From the NCBI GenBank assembly GCA_046349635.1, contig JAXMBX010000042.1, positions 1 through 45,477 on the forward strand: a stretch of DNA of 45,477 nt, read 5' to 3'. This DNA comes from JAXMBX01 sp046349635 (GTDB lineage Bacteria > Planctomycetota > Planctomycetia > Planctomycetales > Planctomycetaceae). The notes under the pieces were generated by a model that saw only the letters and a list, made by a program, of their open reading frames with translations, was not told where the DNA came from and ran no database searches. This document shows, piece after piece, positions 1-8,019 of the stretch. How positions within the stretch are numbered: the stretch's first letter is position 1; every line of letters begins with the position of its first letter. The translations under genes and the position numbers were made by a program.

Positions 1-249
1 CAGCGTAGCGGGGAATTGAGTAACTGCCAGCCCTGCCAGACCGGACGTGCAGAGAAATTGTCGCCGACTGTGTGATGCGTGCGAAGATCGCATGGGGCAA
101 CCTGTCTATTCATGGAGAATGATATTTCGCGCGGTCCGTGGAAAGACATTTCTTTTCCACTGTCGTTATGATGGTGCAGGGTGATCCACGCTGCAAGATG
201 CCGAACAATTCGAAACCCCTGATTTACGACCTTTGTCCCCGGAAGCGTC

Positions 250-993
250 ATGCCTGTTTATTCGAACGATCCTTTTTCCGGCGATCCGATGCGGACGATC
301 CGGCTGAATGGCTGCCTCGTCCTGCTCGCGGCATTCTTCATGCTGTGCATCCTGCCGATGATGTTCGTGAACATGCTGCAGGACGCGCTGCAGAACCTGC
401 ACCTGAGTCCGGAAGGGGCGTTTCTGGTGCTGATGGGAATGTTCGTGGGCTCCGTGATCAACCTCCCCTTGTACAGCATCCCCAGGCCTGCCCAGGAACT
501 GATTACGCCCGACATGCTCCCCCATCGGGACCCATTCAATCTGCCTCCGTGGGATCCCACGCGGCGCGAAACACTGGTGGCGGTGAATGTCGGAGGCTGC
601 CTGGTTCCGCTGCTGCTGGCCGCGTGGTTGTTGCCGGCAGTTATGCAGGGAGGGCCGAGGGTGTTGACCGTCCTCGGATTGGGAGTCCTGGCAAATTGTG
701 TCGTGTGCTATCGCTGGGCCCGGTCGATCCCGGGGCTGGGAATCGCGTTGCCGACGTTTCTGCCTTCTCTGGTGGCATTGATCTTCGTCTGGCTGGGGCT
801 CGCCGGTCCGCAGTACGATCCTTTTCAGGCCCCGGTGGCCTATCTGATCGGAATTTCCGGGCCTCTGATTGGTGCGGATCTGATGCACTGGCGGGATTTC
901 CGGCACATCGCGACCGGGATGGTAAGTATTGGCGGGGCAGGAACCTGGGACGGGATTGTGCTGTCTGGTCTGATGGCCGCGTTTCTGGTGTAA
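250..993 (+). CDS. DUF1614 family integral membrane protein
   Basis: This 247-residue protein is strongly hydrophobic, with about six or seven membrane segments: residues ~19-42, ~57-77, ~114-133, ~140-157, ~165-187, ~197-210 and the C-terminus. Its ending, GGAGTWDGIVLSGLMAAFL, together with the Asp-bearing stretch just before it (LIGADLMHWRDF), matches what I recall of DUF1614 proteins. That family has no established biochemical role. The ATG at 250 follows GGAAG by about 6 bases; a second in-frame ATG lies at 289. The gene is intact and ends 134 bases before aroB. A longer overlapping reading frame on the same strand (138-1013) has no hydrophobic pattern and is a shadow. Family assignment is from recognition of the sequence; function is unknown. 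Confidence 0.75.
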   Translation: MPVYSNDPFSGDPMRTIRLNGCLVLLAAFFMLCILPMMFVNMLQDALQNLHLSPEGAFLVLMGMFVGSVINLPLYSIPRPAQELITPDMLPHRDPFNLPPWDPTRRETLVAVNVGGCLVPLLLAAWLLPAVMQGGPRVLTVLGLGVLANCVVCYRWARSIPGLGIALPTFLPSLVALIFVWLGLAGPQYDPFQAPVAYLIGISGPLIGADLMHWRDFRHIATGMVSIGGAGTWDGIVLSGLMAAFLV

Positions 994-1009
994 TGGCGCT
1001 GTCAATTGT

Positions 1010-1086
1010 CTGACAAAATGCGCTGGACGGGGTGCGGTTTCCTGGAAATTGCAAGTGCAGCGTGATTCCGAACCGCATTTTGTCAG
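1010..1086. repeat. 13-bp perfect inverted repeat in the aroB leader
   Basis: CTGACAAAATGCG at 1010-1022 is repeated in perfect inverse complement as CGCATTTTGTCAG at 1074-1086, with 51 bases between. The left arm overlaps a smaller palindrome, TTGTC-T-GACAA, at 1006-1016. The pair lies wholly between the DUF1614 stop and the aroB start at 1128. It could be a double operator, the stem of a leader RNA, or the ends of a tiny miniature element. Nothing else in the sequence decides between these. Confidence 0.6.
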
Positions 1087-1127
1087 GCGTTCAAGAAGGT
1101 CCTAAAAAAATATCTTTGACGTCCGTT

Positions 1128-2275
1128 ATGTCAGAATCTCTTTCCCGTGCCTGCACTGATGCCGCCGAACCCCGGGTGAATGTTTCGCTGGGGGAGCGCA
1201 GTTACGAAATTTTTATCCAGACACACCGCCTGCATCATATTGTCGAGTCGATCGACGGCTGGCTGGTCCGGGCGGGGATTGCCAGTGCCCGCCGTTCGGC
1301 TTTGGTCGTGACCGATCAAAACGTCGCGGAACTGCATGCCTCGGTGGTGATGCACAGTCTGACTGAGGCAGGCTGGATCTGCCGCCTGGATGGGCTGCCT
1401 GCGGGAGAAACCACAAAATCGCTGGAGACAATTTCAGGTTTGTACGATCAACTGGTCTCCATGCAAGCGGACCGCCAGACCTGCGTGATCGCGGTCGGGG
1501 GAGGAGTCATCGGAGACGCGGCCGGCTTTGCCGCTTCAACGTATAATCGTGGTCTCCCTTTCATTCAGGTTCCCACTACGCTGCTGGCACAGGTGGATAG
1601 TTCCGTCGGGGGCAAAGTGGGGATCAATCATCCCCAGGGGAAAAACCTGATCGGGGCATTCCATCAACCCATCGGTGTGTTCATCGACACCGCGACCCTC
1701 ACGACGCTGCCGGAACGGGATTATCGCTCCGGACTGGCGGAAGTGGTGAAGTACGGCGTGATCCTGGATGAGGAATTCTTCCGTTATCTGGAAGCGAATG
1801 TGGAGCTCGTGAATCAGCGTGACGCCCAGGTGTTGCGGGTGATTATCACCCGAAGCTGCCGATTAAAGGCGGACGTCGTCGAGCAGGATGAATTCGAGCG
1901 GACCGGTTTGCGGGCGGTCTTGAACTATGGTCACACGTTTGCGCACGCCTGACGCTGGTCGGTTATGGCGAGCTGACGCACGGGGAGGCTGTCGCGATCG
2001 GCATGGTGCATGCGAGCCGTCTGGCGGAAGAACTGGGACGCATCTCCACGAGATGACCGAGCGACAAAGTTACATTGCTCCGCAAGCTGGGATTGCCGAC
2101 ATCGCTGCCCGCAGAGTGGAAACACCGTGGATGATGTTCTGGCGCGGATGAAGCTCGACAAGAAAAACGTCGGTGGAAATCTGCGGTTTGTGCTGCCGAC
2201 ACGCATGGGGCACGTCGAAACGGTCAAGATGTTCCTCTGGAGACGGTCCGGAAGGTATTGCACGAGGTTCTGTGA
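1128..2275 (+). CDS. aroB: 3-dehydroquinate synthase, frameshifted as read
   Basis: AroB converts DAHP to 3-dehydroquinate, the second step of the shikimate pathway, using NAD and a divalent metal. The first 275 residues read cleanly and carry the family signatures: AVGGGVIGDAAGFAAS (NAD-binding), VPTTLLAQVDSSVGGKVGIN, and LNYGHTFAHA with its metal-binding His residues. After 1950 the frame is lost, but the rest of AroB continues across several frames: ELTHGEAVAIGMVHASRL, then VTLLRKLGLPTSLPAEWKH, then DDVLARMKLDKKNVGGNLRF, then VPLETVRKVLHEVL with a stop at 2273-2275. At least four shifts are needed, some of one base and one of about four. I prefer ATG 1128 over the upstream start at 1032, because family similarity begins soon after it; no clear Shine-Dalgarno precedes it. 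As the shikimate pathway is normally essential, the breaks are more likely sequence errors than decay. Confidence 0.88.
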
Positions 2276-2315
2276 CAGGTCCGGGAAAGAGTTTACAAGT
2301 TCGAGGAGTCAGCCG

Positions 2316-3650
2316 ATGTCCACCACCCTGTCCGGAACTCGCGTCCCTCGATCGATCGAATTGTTTCAGCGGGCGGAGGAGTTAATTCCCGGCGGGCCCA
2401 ACTGGTAAGCCGCCGTCCGTCCCGGACTGCCTACGGAGTTTCGCCGATCTATGCCGCGCGGGCAAGGGGCCCGCTTCTGGGATGTGGATGGCTACGAATA
2501 CATCGACTGGATCAGCGGGATCGGGGCGATCATCCTGGGAATGCGGATGACGTCGTCGATGAAGCGGTCACGCGTCAGATCGCGGCACGGGAAACTGTTT
2601 CTCCGTCAATCACGAGCTGGAAATCGAACTGGCGGAAGAACTGGTTAACCTGATCCCGTGTGCGGAGATGGTCCGCTATGCGAAGGGGGCGGGGAAGCGT
2701 GTGCGATGGCGGTCCGGATCGCCCGCGAACGCGGGACAGGATAAGGTTCTGTTCTGCGGTTATCACGGCTGGCATGACTGGTACCTGGCGGCCAACCTGA
2801 ACCGGACAGCTCCTCGATTCGCACCTGTTCTCAGGATCGAGGCGACGGGCGTGCCGCGCGGTCTGGCGGGGACGGCGATTCCCTTTCCCTACAGCAGCCT
2901 GAACGCGGCGTTGGAGGATCTGTTGAAGCAGCATCGGGATCAGGTTGCGGCGGTCATCATGGAACCGGCCCGGTCGGAGATGCCTCCCGAGGGATATCTG
3001 GACGAAGTCGCCCGGCTGACTCGGCAATATGGTGCCGTGTTGATCTTCGATGAAGTGACGACCGGTTTTCGACCCGCCGCGGACGGAGTGCAAAGTGTAC
3101 TGGGGGTTGTCCCCGATCTCGCCGTCTTCGCGAAAAGCATTTCAAACGGTTACCCGATGGGGTGCGTGGTGGGCAGCCGGGAGGTGATGCAACACGCCGC
3201 CCAGATGTTTATCTCCAGTACCTATTGGAGCGACACGATCGGGCTGCGGGCGGCATTGACGACGTTGCGGGAGATTCGCCGCCGGGATGTCCCCGCGAAA
3301 GTCCAACAGTTTGGAACCCAGCTGCAGGAGGGCCTTGAATCAAGTTGCCAAGGAGACCGGGGCAGCCCCGTCTGCGGAGGCCTGTCCGTTCATCCCTATC
3401 TGCAATTCCGGGCGGAATCGGCGGAAAATGTTGCCCGGCTGACGACGCTGTATATTCAGGAGATGGCAAAACGGGGCTGCCACGGGTATGCGGCATTTTA
3501 TCTGAATGCCGCGGGAGAACCGGAATTGCAGCAGACGGTTGCTGCGGTGAAGGAGGTCTTTCCATCAAGCAGACATTGGAAGATGGTCGGTGGGACGAGA
3601 GGCTGGAGTGCCAGTTGCGGACGGATGCATTCCGGCGACTGGTCCGTTGA
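2316..3650 (+). CDS. class-III PLP aminotransferase (glutamate-1-semialdehyde aminomutase-like), frameshifted as read
   Basis: ATG 2316 is preceded by GAGGAG with 7-base spacing. Pieces of one fold-type I, class-III aminotransferase follow in different frames: FQRAEELIPGGPNW, then ARFWDVDGYEYIDWISG, then ADDVVDEAVTRQIA, then NHELEIELAEELVNLI, then a continuous middle section with CGYHGWHDWY, LIFDEVTTGFRP (cofactor Asp) and FAKSISNGYPMG, whose Lys should form the PLP Schiff base. The end (LEDGRWDERLECQLRTDAF) stops at 3648-3650. About six or more shifts separate these pieces. The enzyme resembles HemL, but details around the Lys differ from true glutamate-1-semialdehyde aminomutases, so the substrate may instead be a sugar or a secondary metabolite. 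It sits between aroB and a PhyH dioxygenase on the same strand, which suggests but does not prove shared function. Confidence 0.75.
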
Positions 3651-3690
3651 TCAACACAGGAGTGAATGGAGCAAGTGGGAGGTCATTGAG

Positions 3691-4433
3691 ATGGATTACA
3701 CACAATACCGGGATGAGTACGACCGTGAAGGGTTTGTGATCGTGCAGTTCCTCCCGAATTGCAGGGGTGTGGACAACCTGCACCGCTTCATCACCCTGGT
3801 GGTGCCGACGCTTCCCGACAAACACGCCTTCTATGATGACAAGTCTCGTCCCGAGACGCTGAAGCAGATGCAGCACATGGACGTGGATCCCTATTTCCGG
3901 GATTACCAACAGCAATCCCGCTGGCGAAGGCTGGCCGAGGACCTGGTGGGAGAACCGGTGACGGGGCGCACCGAGTGGTTCAACAAGCCCGCGGGAACGA
4001 ACCATCCCACGCCGCCGCACCAGGACAACTATTATTTCAATCTCACTCCCCCGAATGTTCTGACGGTCTGGCTGGCGCTTGGAAAGGTTGACGGAGAACG
4101 GCTGTCTGCGTTATGTTCCCCGTTCCCACCTGCGGTTTTCGTCCCCATGCCCGTTCGGGGGTTCTCGGTTTTTCCCAGGGGATCACGGACTATGGTGCCG
4201 AGGATCTCGCCGTGGAAGTGCCGATCCTGCTGGAGTCGGGGGATGCGGTGATTCATCATGGGAACACCATTCATCGAGCAGAGCCGAACCGTTCTCAGAC
4301 ACGCGGCAGGCAGCTCGCTGCGATGGTCTGGAAAGGAGTCGGTGCCAGCGTGACGAAGCGTCTTATGCCCGCTGAGGGGCACTTAGATGAAGCAGCAGCA
4401 TGCGGAGATGGGATTGAAGACCTGACCCGTTGA
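3691..4433 (+). CDS. PhyH-type Fe(II)/2-oxoglutarate dioxygenase, frameshifted as read
   Basis: The protein starts at ATG 3691 with GGGAGG about 7 bases upstream (MDYTQYRDEYDREGFVIVQ) and shows the phytanoyl-CoA dioxygenase pattern. The iron ligands HxD are seen in TPPHQDNYYFN; the distal His and the oxoglutarate-binding Arg are seen in GNTIHRAEPNRS. The body is read in one frame to about 4090, shifts through GCLRYVPRSHLR, then shifts again into GVLGFSQGITDYGAEDLAVEV and ends at 4433. At least two small deletions, near 4098 and 4132, would restore about 248 residues. The family hydroxylates diverse small molecules, so no substrate can be given. The gene lies 40 bases downstream of the aminotransferase on the same strand, consistent with co-transcription. 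Confidence 0.75.
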
Positions 4434-4450
4434 CTTGCAAGAGGAGTCTG

Positions 4451-4474
4451 GGAATGTTCCTGTTGGAACATTCC
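4451..4474 (+). terminator. perfect 10-bp hairpin after the PhyH gene
   Basis: GGAATGTTCC at 4451-4460 pairs perfectly with GGAACATTCC at 4465-4474 around a TGTT loop, 17 bases after the PhyH stop codon. No run of T follows, so this is not a canonical intrinsic terminator. It may be a transcript-stabilising 3' hairpin or a protein-binding palindrome between the PhyH gene and the csrA promoter. Confidence 0.4.
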
Positions 4475-4519
4475 TGGGATGCTGCTTATAATCAAACGGG
4501 GAAACTGCTTGTGATCTGG

Positions 4520-4546
4520 ACAAATTTTCACGTGTACAAATTTTCA
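4520..4546 (+). promoter_or_regulatory. tandem 11-bp direct repeat upstream of the csrA promoter
   Basis: ACAAATTTTCA occurs at 4520-4530 and again, identically, at 4536-4546, giving a 16-base period. The second copy ends 8 bases before the predicted -35 box of csrA. Repeated AT-rich sites in this position are typical of activator binding or of an UP element for RNA polymerase. The regulator is unknown. Confidence 0.5.
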
Positions 4547-4554
4547 GATTTCGG

Positions 4555-4582
4555 TTGACTGGCCGGGCCGCGTGGCTATGAT
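4555..4582 (+). promoter_or_regulatory. sigma-70-like promoter for csrA
   Basis: TTGACT (4555-4560) and TATGAT (4577-4582) are separated by 16 bases and match the -35 and -10 consensus at five of six bases each. Transcription would start near 4589 and leave a leader of about 50 bases before csrA, which begins with GGAGG at 4631-4635 and ATG at 4641. Confidence 0.6.
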
Positions 4583-4640
4583 TCCTCTAGTTCAATGATC
4601 CCCCCTCAGAACAAGAGAGTTTCACAACACGGAGGTTGTT

Positions 4641-4800
4641 ATGCTGGTCCTCAGCGAAAAGTGGGCGAGTCTTTTGTCATCGGCGATAACATGCGGGTCA
4701 AGGTGATCCGGGTGCAGGGTGGCCGGGTCAAGCTGGCGATTGAAACCCCACGAATATTGTGATCCGCCGCCAGGAACTGCTCGGCGATGAGAGGATGGGG
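4641..4800 (+). CDS. csrA: carbon storage regulator CsrA, frameshifted as read
   Basis: CsrA is a small homodimeric RNA-binding protein that blocks or stabilises target mRNAs at GGA motifs. From ATG 4641, with GGAGG five bases upstream, the DNA encodes MLVLS and, after restoring one missing base near 4656, RKVGESFVIGDNMRVKVI, followed by GGRVKLAIE. A second missing base near 4752 gives PRDIVIRRQELLGDE. This is the family pattern from the MLVLSRK start through the internal RVKLAIE strand. The 3' end is unclear: the next in-frame stop is at 4939, much too far for a protein of about 60-70 residues, so a third error near 4790-4830 is likely and the end given is approximate. The neighbour on the opposite strand converges here. 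Confidence 0.75.
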
Positions 4801-5896
4801 AGGGGTGCGGAGGGGAGGGAGAAGACGCCCGTCGAAAAGTGGGGCATCGTTCCGGCTCCAATGCGGATCACTGATTCCCAGTCTCTGCACCTCGCGTCGA
4901 TGCCAGGCCTGGACGATCCACGCATCGATGAACAGTTGTGAGGCGTGAAACATCAGCATCGGAAAGATCGCGAAAGCGAGACCTGCACTGCGTGCCAATT
5001 CCGAGGCAATGAGGACGCCGGTGGGGAGCGTTTTCTGGCTGCCTGCAATCGCTACTGCATATTCATCGGCAGATTTGTCCCCAGACGCCGCGCCAGTGAT
5101 CTTCCGAGCAGCAGGACCGCCGTGTGGATTCCGGCGTAGCACCAGACCCAGAGGATTCCCAGCGGTGGCAGCGAACTTTGAGTCTGGGCCAGCTTGACCC
5201 CTCCATTCAACGCGGCGACCAGGACCATCACCAGGATCAGGACCTGGGCCGCGGCATCGATCGAGGTCTTGTGCCGGATGGCGACCTCCTTAAGCTTGCC
5301 GGGGATCTGACGCAACACTTGCCCCAGCACTGTCGGGAAGATGGCACCGATGACGAGATCCCAGGTGATCTTGGATTGTGTGAGCCGGAGAGAGCACGGC
5401 GACCGCTTCTGAAGTCGATCCCAGGCCCAGGGTCTGCGGGAGTGAGAGCCAGAAAAGGGTGCTGGCAAAACAGACCAGACTGGTCGTGAGGGTCACCAGC
5501 AGGGAGACGGCATCGTTTCCACCGGCTTTGCGGGTCCAGACCGAGGCAGCCGCGAGCGTGCAGGGGACGCTACAGGCGACCAGCAGACCGTATTGCAGGT
5601 CTTTGTGCATCTGCAGAGGAAACAGCAGCAGCCCCAGGAGTGGGACCGCGAAGGTATTGAGCGAAAATCCCAGCAGCACGGGGCCAGGGGCGGAAACGAT
5701 TGCCAGAGCTTCCCGCGCTGTCGAGTGTGAAGGCCATCAAGGTGGTGATGATGGCGGTCAGGACGCGGGAATCGACCTGCCGCGTGATTCGGGCAGCAGT
5801 TTCCGGTGCGGAGAAGCCGCAGGGAATTCCGACCAGAATTAAGATAACCAAGGCGGGAAGAAACCAGCCGTGCCGGAGCCAGCCGGGAATCTTCAC
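4800..5896 (-). CDS. bile acid:sodium symporter-like (BASS/SBF-like) membrane transporter, frameshifted as read
   Basis: Four overlapping reading frames on the minus strand, joined by about three single-base shifts, give one polytopic membrane protein of about 360 residues. Visible hydrophobic segments include GWFLPALVILILVGIPCGF, TAIITTLMAFTLD, NTFAVPLLGLLLFPL, LLVACSVPCTLAAASVW and VLILVMVLVAALNG. The motif AIAGSQKTLPTGV is typical of the SBF-like (PF13593) branch of the BASS superfamily, which moves organic anions, usually with sodium. The start is uncertain. I suggest GTG at 5896-5894 (VKIPGWLRHGWF), which overlaps a TGA in another frame, but the reading frame is open further upstream through a Lys/Pro/Glu-rich stretch that may belong to the preceding gene. 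No stop can be assigned at the 3' end; frames stay open into csrA, so position 4800 is approximate. Confidence 0.65.
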
Positions 5897-7870
5897 GGCT
5901 TTTCCGTCCGGTTTAGGGGTATCCGCTTTCGGAGCGTCGGCTTTCGGAGGCTCACTCGCGGGCTTCTTCTCGGGCTCGGCCTTCTTTTCGGGCTCGGGTT
6001 TCTTCCTCCGTCGGGGGCCTTCTTTTCTTCCGGTTTCTTTTCCGGTTCGGGTTTCTTTTCCGGCTCCGGTTTCTTTTCTGGATCCTTCCCGGGGCGGCTT
6101 CTGTTCGGCGGGCTTTGCGGGTTCCCATTCCCGGATCCACCACTGCGCCCACCGGGGCATACGGGCTGGTGGCGGGGATTTCTTTCAGACGGGCGATCGC
6201 CTCGGCCTGTTTTCCCGTACGGGCATTTTCCATGGCCAGAGCCGCACGGCAGGGAGCCGCCCATACTCCTTCCGGATATTCACGGAGATATTGTTCGAAT
6301 TTCTCTGCCGCGATCCGCTTCGCGTCCGGGGTTCCCTGTTCCAGCTTGATTGTTCCCAGCCAGTAGACGGCGTTTCCAGCATTTCCGCGTGCAGGATCTT
6401 CATCCGTTCGAACTGCTGCCGAAACTGCTCCAGGGAAGCCCGCACTTGCGGGGGATCGATTGGGAAGCGACGCCCCGCGGGCCGGGAAATTCAAACAGGA
6501 TGAAGCGGCAGCTCCGCTGTGGTTCAGCATCTGTGTTTTGACGGCATCGTCAAACCGCCCCATAATCTGCTGCCCGCGCGCTGGAAATAGGCCTGCGATT
6601 CATTCAAATGCCCACTGGGCGGCGTTGCGTTGCATGTCGCGCGACAGCGGGCCCCGGTGGGATCGTTGAACGATTCGTTCTGGTTCTTGGCTTCGATATT
6701 CCGCGTGAGAGGCAGGCGGTACATCATCCGCATTTTTTCCACGAACTGCTTTTGCGGCGAATTCATGTTGTCCCGGCCGATCAACTGCCGTTCCGGGTAA
6801 CTCCAGACGCTAACCTGCTCGCGTTTCCAGGCTTTGCCGACGCCATCCAGAACGCGGGTCAACAATCCCTTGCGGTCGCCGCTATCGACCAGATCATCCG
6901 ACACATACGTGCCAAAACTTCCGGAGAAATGGTCCTTGAGATCCACCAGGCGAGGTGCCCACAGGCTGGTCTGCCCGATCAGCCGGATGCGGCAGTTGGA
7001 CAGGGTTTTGTCGTTGAGTTCGAGCGGGAGTTTTGGGAGATCCATGCGGCGGAGAAGCTGCGGATTGGCCGTGACTTGTTTCCAGGTCGCGGGATTTTCA
7101 TCGGCCAGACTCTTCAATGGAGTGTTCGATGCGGGAACTCCCACGCCGATCAAAGGGTCGAACAGATAGGCTTCATTATCGAGCAGCACGGCCACGAGAG
7201 AACGGGGAAGGGCTCCTTCTTCTTCCTTTTCCGCCGGGGGGCTGATGACGACCACGTCGATCTTGAGTTGCCGGAGCAATTCAGAGAACAGCAGGATGCG
7301 GTCTTCCACCGTTCCTTCTCCGGCAAGCAGAACCCCCTTCAGGGAAAGGGGCGTTTCTTCCGGATGGCTTTGCACCAGGGCGACGGTCCTCATCACGTAA
7401 TCGAAGGCGGTCTTCACGCGAGCCATGTCGCTTGTCTGTGCGGTGTTCACGACCTGCTCAAGAACGTGCATCCAGATGCTGGTCTGCAGGTGCTCCGCAT
7501 CACGCTTGGAATAGACGTCCCCCTGCAGGAGTGCGACTTGATCCGGAGGCAAGAGGGCGCCCCACCGTTCCTGCACTTCGGCCGAGACTTTTTCGGGATT
7601 CTGCAGGCAACTCCGCCGCCACTGGTTGAGGAGGGACTCCGCCTGTTCGGCATCAAAATTCGAAATGACCTGGGGTTGTTCAAATTTTCCCAGCATGCTG
7701 CTGAGAATCGCGTCGCATTGCGTTTTGTGAATGCTCGCATCGGACTGTGCATTCGGTGATGAGGATGTCGTCTTGGAAGAGTCGCACCCGGAAAAACCCA
7801 GGATGCCCACCGTCGCAACAGACAGGAAGCAGGAGCGTAGGAGGAACGAACGGCATGCGGTCATGAGCAT
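5893..7870 (-). CDS. putative lipoprotein with transglutaminase-like core and Lys/Pro/Glu-rich tail, frameshifted at its 3' half
   Basis: The N-terminus (RSFLLRSCFLSVATVGILGFSGC) is a lipoprotein signal peptide with a lipobox-like FSGC, so the protein is probably anchored in a membrane and faces the periplasm. Residues up to about 410 read cleanly. GEGTVEDRILLFSELLRQLK followed by LLDNEAYLFDPLIGVGVP resembles a transglutaminase/papain-like fold, but the usual catalytic Cys and His are not evident, so it may be a non-catalytic relative. After about 6640 the protein moves between frames: ESQAYFQRA, then LEQFRQQFERMKILHAEML, then NAVYWLGTIKLEQGTPDA, whose helical pattern suggests a TPR-like repeat, then WWIREWEPAKPAEQ and a PEKKPEPEKKPE tail. 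The true end is uncertain: the tail is open into the transporter gene downstream. ATG 7864 is an alternative start. Confidence is good for one exported protein and low for function. Confidence 0.55.
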
Positions 7871-8019
7871 TTCTATCCCAAGTGAAAATCGGGCCCAAGT
7901 GAAGACCGGGGTGATGTCGGGTCAGAACGAAAATAATTGGAACGTGATTTGGAAGCCTGATTCTAGCTGGATTGGAGATGTCCCGGTATCGAATCGCCTG
8001 AATTGAGACGGGGGGAGCC

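Noticed and set aside
138..160. Stem GTGGAAA/TTTCCAC upstream of the DUF1614 gene as a terminator
   Set aside because: The 7-bp stem has a 9-base loop and no T run after it, and no gene is visible before it in the window.
1940..6650. Recent pseudogenisation or an insertion hot spot
   Set aside because: No transposase remnant, target duplication or large deletion; shifts are small and preserve protein sequence on both sides, including in essential genes.
6608..7759. 383-residue plus-strand frame opposite the lipoprotein
   Set aside because: Rich in His, Gln and Arg without hydrophobic pattern; the minus strand has a signal peptide and lipobox.
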